Of a stretch of DNA of 64,000 bases, positions 36,167-47,873 are shown one piece after another. The stretch is taken from NCBI GenBank assembly GCA_003008705.1, contig PDUO01000080.1:73803-137802 (forward strand), given 5' to 3'. The translations under genes were made by a program, and so were the position numbers. This DNA comes from Pezicula radicicola (taxonomy: Eukaryota > Ascomycota > Leotiomycetes > Helotiales > Dermateaceae). The notes beneath the pieces were generated by a model. The model was given only the letters and a program-made list of their open reading frames with translations, ran no database searches and was not told where the DNA came from. How positions within the stretch are numbered: position 1 is the first letter of the stretch; each line of letters starts with the position of its first letter.

Positions 36167-39100
36167 TCACGAGCCGAATAATTTAGCTATGCCATCGAGT
36201 TCCGGCTCAGCTTGCTCCTTCACAAACTCCTGCTGCATCTTACTCACCTCCTTTCGCGCCGTCCTCACCGACTTGGTGATACGCCCTTGCTCGCTAATGC
36301 TGACGCCCTTGTAGTCACGCAACAGATCAAGCACCAGTGCTCGTTGCTGTCGGGCCTGCTGCCCGGGCCGTGACATGTAGTCGATGCACTTATCCACCGC
36401 CTGCTCCCCTATCCCCTTCAATGTCAACAGTGAATCTCGTGGAGCAGATGTGAGAGATGAGTAGTATATCAAGATTGTAGCAATGAGCTGTGCAATGTCC
36501 TTCTGTACATCCACAAAATACGGCTCGTATAAAGAGGTGACGCACGCTTCCAGTACTTGGGTACTGATATAATATCGGATGCGTGATGGAAGGCTATCCT
36601 GCCCATCTTCCTTTGAAAGGAATTCGGGCACAATCGACCGGAATACTCGTAAAACCACGCCGCAGCACCGTGTATCTCTCATACGAATCGCGTGCGTCAT
36701 GAGAAGCAAGAGCGGTTCAAGGATGTTAGCGTTGGTAAGACAGAATTTGCGCAAAGATGGATAGGTTGCCACAGGCCCAACTGAGCCCTTTTCTGGTAGA
36801 TAGGTTGATGCCTCTTTGCCAGTGTTATGACTGCGCCCTGGGTCTGAATAATGTCAGTGCTGGCTCTATCCCGTCATCTGCTACGGTTATACTTACTTGG
36901 TCTTGCGGGATCCAGAAAGCCACCGATCATCATAACTGCCGCATGTGTAAGTTGTCGTAGGATACTCTCCTCCTTCATCTCTTCCGTGAGGCTATCTCCG
37001 TCCATGTATCCCCCTTGTTTTTTAGATTGCTGCTCCCATTCCTTGGTGCATTTCGCGTCTACAGATTGAAAGCATGCTGCCAGGAGTGGAGGTATGAAGT
37101 GAGCCCGAAACTCAACTGGACAATCATCAACCATCGATCGAACGACATTCAGTAGTGCTATGAATTGATGTGTTGACAGGCTATGGGCATCTGCAAACAG
37201 CGCATTCGCTAGAGGTCCGGGAAGACCATCGATGCCATAGAATTGCGTATCTAAACGGCTCATACACCATAGTATAGCATAGGATGCCTCTCTAACCGTT
37301 CGGACAGACCCACGGATCGACGATGCGAAGCCTTCCATAGTAGACTTAGTACTTGTGACGCGGTTATAGAAGTCGTCTTTGCTGCCTTCTGATATGCCGG
37401 CTTGCCAAAAGCGGTCCATCAGGATACGTCTGACAAGTGGGCGCATTTCCGTTGGCAATCCTGACCAGTTCTCAGGATTGTGGAAAGCATGCGCATGGCT
37501 AAAGCGTGTGTAAGTGGCCGATGTGATGGCGATATAGGATTTATAATGGTACTGACCTCAAAAACTTCAACAGGTTTGGAAGGATATCTTGTAGAGCATT
37601 ACCCCATAGTAATTTTGAGACCTCAAATTCTGCAGTGTCCTTCTCAATCTTTTCCAGAGAGCAGCCCAAGACAGACTTGGTGGTGCGCAGTGGTTGGGCC
37701 TAGTTTATGGTTTGTCAGTTCGAAATGTCAACTCTAAAGAGTACTCCCTACCTTTAATCGATCGTCGAGCTCCCTCTGAATCGCCTGGCCCTCATCATCA
37801 AGTTGATGTGAACCCCAATCTTGGATATGGTTGAGTGTCGGTCTAGATATGAAGTAGTCTTTGACTCTGTCAAGCCCTAAGAGTCTACAGAACCCGTTAA
37901 AGGATTTCAGATCTTCAGTCATCTCTGCATCAAGCCACATGTTCTGAATGGGTATCACGGATTCTCTTAGTTTTGCTATTTTGATATCTTGGTTCAGCTT
38001 TGTTGTGCGATGGCTATCAATATCAGCATCCAAATTTTGTAGAACAGGTCACAAATGAGCAATCACTTGAGACTCACATGATAGTGAACAGAAATGTCTG
38101 AAATGAAACAACACGCTTTCTATCTTGTGTTCCTGAATTGATAATCCGGTACACACTTTCTTGGAGAGGTTCATAAATATCCTTTGAATGAATTAGCTTC
38201 CATGGCAAATCATAACATTTGAAGGGGGGTGGGGTGGCAATTACCAATAGTTCGTCTGGCATTTTGAGTGCTAGCCGTTGCAGTTCATGCATGCCATCAG
38301 TCTGAAGCTCTTTGACGGCTTCCGTGTAGGCACCGTAGCCTGGTTGTTCATCTGGCACAACCTTGAGGATATGGTCGAGCACCTTGTGGATGTAGCTGAC
38401 TTTTTTATCAAGCGCTGTGGTTGCAAATGCAACAGTCAACTGTAGTACACGTTTCTGGATAATCGGATCCTGTGGTTTCCATTAGGAGGATTTTCACCCA
38501 GTTTTAGACTTGAAATATTACCTTGAAGCCCATGTTCAAAAGCTGACCGCACCATTCCTCCAGATGATTTTCTATGTCGGTGCGTGCTTGCTCCTGGAAC
38601 GAATTAAACACTTTATGGAGATCAATACGGTACGAAACACTCACGTCTTGCTGAGGAGTTGAGCCATGCAACGAGAGCCACTTCATATATCCTTTTAAAG
38701 CTGCTTCAATGACAGTACACTGGGCATCCATTCCCAGCACTGACATAGAGTGCTTGGAGTATCCTTCGACTAGAACAAAGTTAGCCACCATTATTCATCT
38801 CAGTAAGAAGCCACAAACCAGAGAAGTGACGCTGGCCATCGTAAATTTGCAGCATGCTGTGGTTAACTTTGCTCAGAATATGTTCAATTGCAGATTTGTG
38901 TTTCTGACGGACGACAAGCTCGATGATATTGGAGCAATACCGTCTATAATTTCCCAGAAATGCATGCCGCTCTGGGATAGAATCCAGGTCCTGAATCAAG
39001 AATTGTAGCGAGGCGTCATCGGTATCTTCTGGTAAGTTTTCATATCGTATTAATCTCGAGGTGCACAACTCCAGTAAAGGTACAATTAGAGGCTCTATCG

Positions 39101-40472
39101 CAGGAGCAATCACCACAGAACGTAACAAACGTGTCCAAGTGACTAGAATGGGTATCGAAATGACAAAGCTTTGGCTTTGGGATATGGCCAGAAAAAGACG
39201 TAATAAGTTGGGCACATCGCAATCTGGAGGGAGTGAGGAGGTTCTCGACTCAAGCAAACCACCAAGGTTGGACATCATCTGCAAGGCACTGTTAGCACAT
39301 ACCCCATCCAATCAAAGTCAATATCTTAGCTACCTCTGAAAATTTCTTGGCGAATAAATACTTTTGATCGTCAATATCATGAGGATCCATTACAACGGAC
39401 CATTCGAATAGCTTGCGAAGCAGCTCAATGCTTTGGCTAGTATACATGGGGCATATTAGAGCTACAAATTCTTCTTCTGAGAAATGCAAGCGACAGTACA
39501 AGGCATGCAGTGATTCAACCGCCGCCTGAAATCGTCAGTTATGAACATAGCAGGTAGTGAGAATTTAAATTCACTTACGAGTTGCACCCTGACGCTGGGA
39601 CTAGCAAGACTCTTGCACATATGTTGCACGGAAGAAGCACTAGCGACTGCCCGAGGCACAACCCATGGCATCACAGATTTGTAAACAGCCAGTATTCTTG
39701 CAGCGCAGCTTTCATAATGTGAATTAGGGGCGAGGTCGCTTCCAAGGCATTGGTTCAGCAATTCGCCCATTCTCACAAGCCACCCTTCTTCGCCATATCT
39801 GACAGGCACTCCTCGCTCTCGGTTTGGGAAGATTTCTGCCAGAACGATGGCAGGTGTAAAGATCTCCACGCAGGCCTTGCTCAAAATTCCTTCTCTCAAG
39901 GCGGCTACTGTATCATCTCCATTGAAAACATCGTCAGAGAGGGTCTCCAAAACGAAAAGTACAAACTCCTTATAGACCACTGCGCCGGGTATGTCCCACA
40001 GTCGTACCAAGAGCTCGTCCATATCCATCCATTCAGCCGCCCATGTTCTTTTTGCTATCTCGACCCATAACTGTGCTGTCTTATTCCGTAGATATGAAGG
40101 ATCGTCCTCAGCAATGTTCTGCGCAAGCTGAAGCACCCATTGCCGCAGTGTATTTGCTTGCTCATCTGAGTATCCCGCCCATTTGTGTTTCGTCGCATAT
40201 TCAAGTAGTGATAGAGCATAGTGACGGACAAAGGGGTTCTGTCTCCTGTCGCATGCTAAGGTAAAGCCATGAGAAGGCGCTTGATCGTCGGCCTTGACGT
40301 CCTCCAGGAATGTAGAAGCTTGATGGCGTGCATCATTTGTACAGCGGGGATCGTGGATGAGCTTAAGAGCTGCTTCTATCTGCAGAAGTAAGGTTGCGCT
40401 GCCTCCATTAGATTGCTCAAGTGCATTAGCCCTAACGCCGGGCGCATTGTAGCCGTTCGCAGAGCTGTTCAT
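36167..40472 (-). CDS. Exportin-5/Msn5 family karyopherin (KapL)
   Basis: Importin-beta-type nuclear transport receptor; yeast Msn5 exports phosphorylated regulators and animal exportin-5 carries small structured RNAs. Nine exons, 40472-39579, 39525-39334, 39278-38819, 38769-38522, 38469-38078, 38013-37752, 37699-37557, 37498-36897 and 36843-36167, sum to 1289 aa in one frame. The family diagnosis rests on the N-terminus: FVRHYALSLLEYATKHKWAGYS, AQLWVEIAKRTWAAEWMDMDE and VLFVLETLSDDVF match the exportin-1/importin-beta-like domain of exportin-5. The body consists of HEAT-like helices. Several in-frame peptides agree with family order (LPTEMRPLVRRILMDRFW, GPLANALFADAHSL). It ends KMQQEFVKEQAEPELDGIAK. 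Introns are 47-64 nt, all GT-AG. Confidence 0.88.
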
Positions 40473-41540
40473 GATACGTTGTTAGAAACTGCTACACTAT
40501 GAGTTCGTACGACCTTCTGAAAAGCTGAAGACGCAATCCAAGCTCTCGCGGGTGCAAGAATCATCCGCCTTGTGACCTGACGCAGCGAGCAGTAGAATCA
40601 ATAAAGCCAGAGGTTGCTTGTCAGTGAGATGTAAGAAAAAATGGGAAGCTGCATAAGTTGAGATTGGTCTAGCGACAAGACAATGAGTAGCAAAGAAAGA
40701 CAGTGGAATGTAGTTTTGAAGTATTCAAAGGATGTACTCTATGTCTGAATCTTCGGCCTGGCACCAAAATAAAGAAGGAAAGGCTGACAAGGCAACAACA
40801 GCCTTGTCTTGTTGATCACGTGTTAGTGCTCTGTGCCTCCTAACGCTCTTCCAGCCCAGTTAGGTAAGGTAAAGTTCAGAAAAAAAGAGTATTCACACTC
40901 ATAGGTCATTCTCTTTGTTACTTCTCAAAGCGGCCCTCAATAAACCAACAGTCATTCTAGAAGGCTTTCCCATAGGGACCAACCAGACAAGGGCTACAGA
41001 AAGTAGGTGAGGAAAGCAGCCTAACAGGCATATAGAAAAGTACAACGGTTTATAGTCTGACAGACAAAGCGAATATTGAATCGACGTAGGGAATCGACGT
41101 AGGGAATCCACCCACAATGTACTTCACACCTGTCAAATAAAATATGTGAATTAATGCGACCTAAATATATTATCCCTTCTGGCCCTCGAACCCTACCAAG
41201 TAAGCGTCTCCTTAGCCGGCTAAGACTTGCTTAGCGACCCTTATACCTCCATAAAGTATCTTAAATAGCTTTCTAGCAGGTTACTAGGCACCTCAGCTTT
41301 GGTGTTCAGCTCCCTCCATTACTACTGAATGTTAAATGTTATGGGCATCCTCATGCTTTCCATGAAAAGATTACTAAAATACAACGAAAGAAAAGCTGTC
41401 GGTACAACGCATGCAATTTGTATGCAGCCGGATGCTGAAGTGCTCTCTTTGTCCAGCTTACCACCCTTAGAAGTCTAAATCGCTCTAAACGCCGAATACA
41501 ATGCTGAACCAATTTGATTCATAACGTCGTGATAATCACA
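40473..41540. other. Intergenic: promoter of the exportin gene, 3' side of the GH5 gene
   Basis: No gene is supported. It holds a direct repeat of AATCGACGTAGGG at about 41080-41106. A segment near 41190-41265 has a tRNA-B-box-like GGTTCGAGGGCC on the minus strand but no convincing tRNA fold. Confidence 0.5.
41080..41106. repeat. Tandem 13-bp repeat, two copies
   Basis: AATCGACGTAGGG occurs twice in direct succession, followed by a partial AATCC. It lies in the upstream region of the exportin gene; function unknown. Confidence 0.7.
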
Positions 41541-43934
41541 TCACATCACCGAGCACTTGCTTTGTTGACACTGATCCAGATATCCTTCTTCTTCTTCCTT
41601 TCCCAAGGCCATATTATGCCGCCTCACCACTCCAGTGACCTTAATGCTGTGCTCTCCCTCAACGTGCCACCACCTCAACCGTTGGATCATACCGCCATCT
41701 GCATCATCAACGCTGATGCTCCATTTTCCGGATGTCACTTCCACAACGCAATTGTCCTTGGGGAAATGAAATTCGGGAAGAAATATTTCGGTTGGGTTGT
41801 CCTCGGATCCACGTTTAGGGGCAGAGAGTTTGAGAGTGAATATGCAATTGCGGAGGTCAAAACCGCTCTGTACAACTCTACCCACAGTGGCTATCGGAGA
41901 TGGCCTCACATACGCTTCAGCTGCTCTGTAACCTGGAGCATTTGTGAGCTCTGGGGGTGTACTTGATTGATGAGACGATATGGAAGGCGTCCTTAAAGAA
42001 GCCCTTAGATTCCCTGGAGTTACTGTCGCCTCATCTGAGAATTCTTTTTTGGTAGTGGGAGAGGCTCCTTTTGGAACAAGAGATGTTGTCGATCCGTTGG
42101 CGGGGCTTGGGGGGAGGGGAGAGAGTGGCAGTGGGCGATCGTCAAGAGAGAAGATTGACAGATCCTCTCCATTCCACTGGTCGCCCAACTGATGTTTGTT
42201 CTGAACTTGTTAGTGTTGTCTTGGCAACATAAGAGAAGTTGGCCTACCTGGCACATATACACCCACAATGTGTATCCACCAATTCCGGATCCCTCGATGG
42301 CGAAATGATTAGCATCCATAGCACCAGACTGACTTGAATAATCTCCCGTCTTGTATGCATATTTGTCATCCATATCATACGGGATGCCAAACTCTGTCAA
42401 GAAACAAGGATGGTTCCCCATGTAATCCAAGCCTTCTTTCCTGATTGCAGTTAATTGATCACGGAAGCAATTCCTGACAGCCCCTTCTCCAATCTTCACT
42501 GCAAATGCTGGGCTCAAATAGCGGCCTCTTAAATACCCAATCAGATCTATGTTCCAATACCGATTCCATTTTTTAGTCATGAGGGTCATGCCGTCGTAGT
42601 AATGAGGTGCGTAAACCATCTTGGGATCATCATCCTCAGTCCCCTTAATTGAGGGCGGTAATTCTAGAACCGCCGGCTGGCAAAAGAGAATAGAGTTCTT
42701 GTGGTGGGAACGGATTACGTCCCGATATTTCCGGTAGTGATCCATGAAGTAAGTATTTGTAAACTGTTCATAGTCGAGACGTTCTGATGTTTTTGGACTT
42801 TTAGCAAAGTAATCCTTCTTCAGCAGAGTGTCGGTTTTGGGATCCCATACGCCGTGCTGGGCCCATACACATTCCCCAAGTTTCCACCCAGGATCTCTCT
42901 TGTAGCCATACCGCGACTCGTCATATCCTGCCGGAAGCCATGCACGTTCACCCTGAGGGTCCACGAGTGTTCTGCCAGATTTGTATGGTCCCATAGCTCC
43001 AAAGTCGTAAGTGTCTATCTCACATGCTCGCCCAGCAGCTGTCAAAATTGCCTGCCAGGCTGTTGGAGAAGTTCCTTTTTGGAGTTGCTGCTCCGCAGGA
43101 ATCTTAGATATATCCGGCCACCCAATAATGCCTCGATTCGGCTCATTCAAACTTTCCCAACCAATAACAACATCGTCTTCCAGATCACCAGCTTCGTGTA
43201 TTCGCTGTGCCAAGTGACCTATAGCATCGAAAAAGTGGCCTTCTAAAAAGTCTTGAATATTTTTGCCATCAATAATGCACTTGGGGGCAAAATCCCGCCC
43301 AGCGTAAAACATTGTGAACATGACTTGGCATGCCATGCGCGCGTAATTGGTAGACCAGATCATCTTCGGGAACGTTGATGGGTCAGGATATGTGTTATGT
43401 ACGAGTGCTGCCTCTGTAGCAGCAAAACTTTGAGGATTAAGTCCGCAAGCATACAGAGTCCACATAGGTGCTCCAGAACCGCCTGAGAATCTGGACCACT
43501 ATGGTAAACATGTCAGCGCCGTATCTTTCAGTTGGTGAGCAACCACTTACAACATCCTGATGTGGGTCCATGAAGATATAAAAACCGTAGTCCTTAGCTA
43601 ACCTGAGAACCTCTATGGTGTGTTGAATCCACTCTTCATCGTATCTTCCAGGACCCGCATGTTCCAGGGCCTCCCAGGTAAAAATATATCTTATTGTGTT
43701 GTATCCCCACCGCTTTAATCGGGAAAAGTGCAGGTGGGCATCTTCGAGGGAGAATGGGCGCCGGTGGAAGTTCACATTGTCGCCATCGAAGAAGTTGTCG
43801 GAGATGTGAGAAGGCTGATCTGGACTACTGGGACATTTGGCGTCGCCGGCTAGATTGATGCCACGAAGGGTGACATGTCGACCATGTGAATCGCGGAAAA
43901 GGCCGTCTTCAATGGTAAGCCTAAGGGGAGCCAT
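41541..43934 (-). CDS. GH5 steryl/ceramide beta-glucosidase (EGH1/EGCrP2 type)
   Basis: Cytosolic glycosidase of the GH5_12 type. Cryptococcus EGCrP2/Sgl1 and yeast Egh1 hydrolyse ergosteryl beta-glucoside, and a related enzyme (EGCrP1) hydrolyses glucosylceramide. Exons 43934-43552 (to 43551), 43498-42248 and 42200-41541 give 764 aa. The substrate-barrel motifs are visible: LRGINLAGDAKCP (about 24), RLKRWGYNTIRYIFTWEALEH (about 73), MDPHQDVWSRFSGGSGAP across intron 1, acid/base Glu in WESLNEPNRG (about 247), VYAPHYYDGMTL (about 423) and nucleophile Glu in FLTEFGIPYD (about 497). A C-terminal beta-rich tail of about 220 residues, with a Pro/Ser linker, follows, as in longer family members. 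There is no signal peptide, so it is intracellular. It is transcribed away from the adenylosuccinate synthetase gene. Sterol versus ceramide preference cannot be read from sequence. Confidence 0.9.
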
Positions 43935-44881
43935 GCTGTTGGAGCTCGAGGCAAGAGTATTTTCAAGAGCCAGGAGCGATTGAGAGGTTGTTATCGAGGC
44001 AAGGCCACCCTTTGAACCTGAGGTAGGTTGAAAGGAGGCGGAGGCTGTTAAACTTCCCGGGTGCGGAGCGGATCTGGCAAGGCCGTCGCTACTGCTATCG
44101 TATGCCGTATTGCTCGGATGGGGATCACCAGGTCAGGGATCAATCATCAATGACGTGCAGGATTTGACCGCAAGTCGTATCTTCGGGTCACAGCAACAAG
44201 CGTATTCATATACAAACGAGAGCAATTTTATGGAGCAAAAGCGGGCGAAAGCCAACACATGCAAAAGAGAAAAGAGTTGAGTGCCAGTGAGTATCATATA
44301 AAGAGAGCGTCACACAGGATTAAAGGAGAGATAATACAGTAGGTAAGGTACGGAGGACAGTCCAGCAGACGCAGCGACACTGTACGGACGGAGGTCACAG
44401 CAAAAAGTTATTGGACTACAGTGGTCGTATCACGTATTCGCTAATCTAATACCCTACGGCCTGGCAAGTAGTAGCTTCCTATTATTTCTGGTGCACAGGA
44501 GGATGAAGGATGATCATTGCGATGATGTGGTGGGCTTCAATCTCGCGTGGCAACTCCAGGGTGTCAGTGCATCTCGTGCGCGATTGGCCAATATTTAGTG
44601 ACTGTTCGACCGTACTTTCGTACCTGTCTTTTACCTACAGTACAGTAAGGGTCACAAATACTCCCCTGGGTAGGTAGGGTCCTGATATCTGAACGATGCC
44701 ACATGGGATCTGCCATATTTTGATAAAGTAGTAATAGAAAGACGTGACAACAGTTTCCACCGCGGTTTATCGTGCCCCTCCATCAATTAAGCCTGCAAAT
44801 CTTCTACCGCAACCACCCCGCCATCATCCAGACAAACACCACCCACCACTTACCCTTTGCAACGAAGCAGCCCACGGAACA
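43935..44881. promoter_or_regulatory. Shared promoter of the GH5 and adenylosuccinate synthetase genes
   Basis: A 947-bp head-to-head intergenic region with several GTAC/TACAGTA stretches (44340-44360, 44635-44650). No gene or strong specific site is recognised. Confidence 0.5.
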
Positions 44882-46947
44882 ATGGGCACAACAATTGTTC
44901 TTGGAGCCCAATGGGGTGTAAGTCGATTGAACATATATCTTTCGAGACCTCCGTTGACTGACTAATTACTGCAGGACGAAGGGAAAGGAAAGCTCGTCGA
45001 CATTCTTGGAAACAATGCAGGCATGTTCTTGAGCGTAGTTCACCCACTTGGCTCGTCGCCATCGTCGATGATCAAGTTGCTCCTTACCTGTCTAAAACAA
45101 AGTAAACTGACTCTGATTTTCTTACAGGACATACCATTTCTACCGAGGGAAAGTCCTACCACTTCCATCTTCTCCCCTCCGGACTCATGAACCCCAAGTG
45201 CTTGAACTTGATCGGTTCCGGAGTCGTCGTCCATGTTCCATCTTTCTTCAGGGAGTTGGCCGAGGTAGAGGAGCAAGGGCTTGAGAAACCTAGGGAGCGA
45301 ATATTCATTTCCGACAGAGCCCATCTTAGTCTCAACGTACATGCCTTGGTCGACCGGCTTGAGGAGGTAGAATTGGGAGGAAATTCTATTGGGACGACCA
45401 AGCGCGGCATTGGACCATCCTATTCTACAAAAGCATCTCGATCAGGAATCCGTGTCTGATAGTTCGTGAATGCTGTTTACTTTTTCCCTATTGCTGATTG
45501 TCTCGGGGGCGTAACATTTCTTAGGATTTCTATACTCCCAAGAAATGCCTCGCTACTCCCAATTGGTTCTCCCGAGACCTTCTAATAGAAGCACTGCTAA
45601 TACCGAAGTCCTCGACAGTCTTCGACAAGGAGCTATTCGACCGCAAGATCCGTGAGATTGCCCGTTCATACAAGCTCAGATACGGCGATCTGCTACAATA
45701 CGATGTGGAGAAAGAGATCTCGAAATTTGATATCTACCGTTCGGACCTCGCCCCATACGTCGTTGATGCAGCTCCTTTTATATCTTCTGCCGAAAAGGCA
45801 AGCCACCGTATTCTTGTCGAAGGCGCAAATGCGCTGATGCTCGACCTTGATTTTGGCAGTTATCCCTATGTCACATCATCTAACACTGGTATGTATATCA
45901 TAGCGCCACGACTTTCCAGGTCGACATAAATTCATGAGTCGCAAGACAGAACCTATTCTAGGATTCTGTCTTGGAACACTTCATCTGTAGAATTCGCTGG
46001 ACCTTTCAGATCAAGTATACTAACTCGGTGAACTTCTAGGCCTCGGAGGTATGTCTTCCTTTTCGTGTTGCCCCTTGTTTTGCTAATACCGCGTAGGCAT
46101 CTTCACAGGTCTCGCCCTCAACCCTACAAACATAAAATCAATTATTGGTGTTGTTAAGGTTTGTTTATTTCTTCCTGTTTTGGACTATTCCAGGAGACGG
46201 GCACGTCTTTATTGTCGAGATTACTATTACACTTCTAGATAAATCCTGGTGCGCCTCTACTTTCACAAAGGCCGTACTCATACTCTAAATAGGCCTATAC
46301 TACTCGTGTCGGTGGTGGTCCCTTCCCCACTGAAGACCTTGGAGAAGTTGGCACTAAGCTGCAAGAAATTGGCCGAGAATTCGGGTAAGTATCAGTATTG
46401 AGGATTGCTTCGTACTAGTAGTACTGACTCTCCTATTTTTATAGTGTCATCACAGGCCGACGCCGTCGTTGCGGCTTCTTGGACCTGGTGGTTGTTAAGG
46501 TGAGAGTTTCCCAACCAAGGCTCTTTATTTGTTCGACATATCCTGGAATTGAGTTGTACACCAAGCTCTAGTCCCTGTTATAGAAGCAAATTGACTCCTA
46601 TTTTTGTGCATTAGTACTCAACTACCATCAATCATTACAATTCTTTAATCATCACTAAATTGGATGTCCTGGATACGTTCGAGACTATTAAGATTGCTGT
46701 GGCGTACAAGCACCCAGAGACCGACGAGGTACTGGAGTCGTTTACGGCAGACCTCTCATTGCTAGAGAATGTCAAGGTCGTTTACCACGAAATGCTTGGC
46801 TGGCAGACGCTGACAACGGGCGCGAAGAGTTACTACGACTTACCTAAGAATGCACGAGCCTATATTGACTTCATTGAAAAAGATGTAGGCGTTAAAGTTT
46901 CACACATCAGTGTTGGAGCTAGAAGAACTTCCATGATCACCAAATAG
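44882..46947 (+). CDS. Adenylosuccinate synthetase, divergent copy
   Basis: GTP-dependent ligation of aspartate to IMP, the first step from IMP to AMP. Nine exons are modelled: 44882-44917, 44975-45020, 45128-45451, 45619-45888, 46040-46048, 46097-46158, 46293-46384, 46445-46499 and 46615-46947; together 408 aa in one frame. Conserved blocks: [24 protein letters not shown] (catalytic His), [80 protein letters not shown] and [13 protein letters not shown]. Two departures: about 12 residues between VDIL and GNNAG are missing, and the usual RVCD after SRSG is lost because reading past GIRV meets TGA. Intron 2 uses a GC donor and exon 5 is only 9 nt. This looks like a paralogue or a lineage-specific shortened enzyme (yeast Ade12 is 433 aa); activity is uncertain. 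A separate housekeeping copy may exist elsewhere. Confidence 0.8.
45889..46039 (+). other. Structured 151-nt intron of the adenylosuccinate synthetase gene
   Basis: CAAGACAGAA (45942-45951) pairs perfectly with TTCTGTCTTG (45964-45973); the inner CCT/AGG can extend the stem past one bulged base. The intron ends with TATACTAACTCGGTGAACTTCTAG, which resembles the shared 3' end of the two DIM-2 introns (ACTAACTCCGAGTTT). Confidence 0.75.
46040..46048 (+). other. Nine-nucleotide micro-exon
   Basis: GCCTCGGAG is bounded by TTCTAG and GTATGT. It is required to complete the invariant NTGLGGIFTG sequence of the enzyme. It is part of the adenylosuccinate synthetase gene. Confidence 0.8.
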
Positions 46948-47873
46948 AGAATCAATGTGGAGAGAGTACATGGTTGGGAGGGCTGATTATTGAATATTTA
47001 GAGCATAAGGCCTGGTAACCTGAATTTATTGCATAGCTCTCTTTGTACATAAAAAGTATTTAGAAAACGATATAGTTAGACGCTTTATGCTATGCTAGCG
47101 CATACCTTATATTTTTGCAGATAGAAGACGAAGTTCAATATACTCAAGTACATCATCCATGAGATACCTCTAGTTCTACTGGTATATGTACGGTGCTTAA
47201 AATAATATTTGATAGAGGCAACGTGAATTCTGAGCACACTGCAAACCTCGCTAAGGACATCGAAATTAGGACACTGAACATGCCGAAATCGAGGAACATT
47301 AAAAAAGCACTACAAGTACACTACTTATATAAAAAGAGACACTTAAATATAGGGAGTTACTCAATCAACTAAGTTACTCAAATGAAGTAAGTTCCTCAAG
47401 TTATTTTAGTACTTTGGTATTCTATCTTCAATTTCCACGGCGAACCGCACAGTCGCCGGCAGGGTTTCCGCGGCCCCACATTACTCCACGAGATAGTCCT
47501 TGTCCTTATCCCCCAAGAGCGAACCTCACATATCGCATATCTATGCCGTGCAGAGAGAATTCGAACATTTGCAGAGCATCAAGGTGAATTTTGGATATTC
47601 TCATACCGAAATACCCCCATCAATGCTCAATAGGGGTTCCGCCACGGTGTCCTGTTCCAAGAATTCTATATGTAAACTTTGACAACGCCTACTCGCCATC
47701 CGCCAACCCCACATGTGGATGTGGATGTCTCTACCCTAAAACCTAATCTGTACTCATCCTACCTCGGAACTACAGATGAGATGTCTTCGTGTCCTGTTCT
47801 AGCTTTATATTGAAACAAGACTCTATCCGACTGACCTTTGTGCAGCTAGTGGTTATACAAAAGCAAAGCCAGA
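46948..47873. other. Upstream region of the CTF1-beta-like factor
   Basis: No gene is supported. It contains a block of the dispersed 18-bp repeat (listed separately) and AT-rich sequence downstream of the synthetase. Confidence 0.5.
47354..47406. repeat. Dispersed 18-bp repeat block, three units
   Basis: Units at 47354-47370 (GAGTTACTCAATCAACT, 17 nt), 47371-47388 (AAGTTACTCAAATGAAGT) and 47389-47406 (AAGTTCCTCAAGTTATTT). The same orientation and unit number as the blocks at 5547 and 17243. Confidence 0.85.

Noticed and set aside
41180..41270. Possible tRNA or tRNA-derived element on the minus strand
   Set aside because: A B-box-like GGTTCGAGGGCC is present, but the A box is poor and I could not build a cloverleaf.
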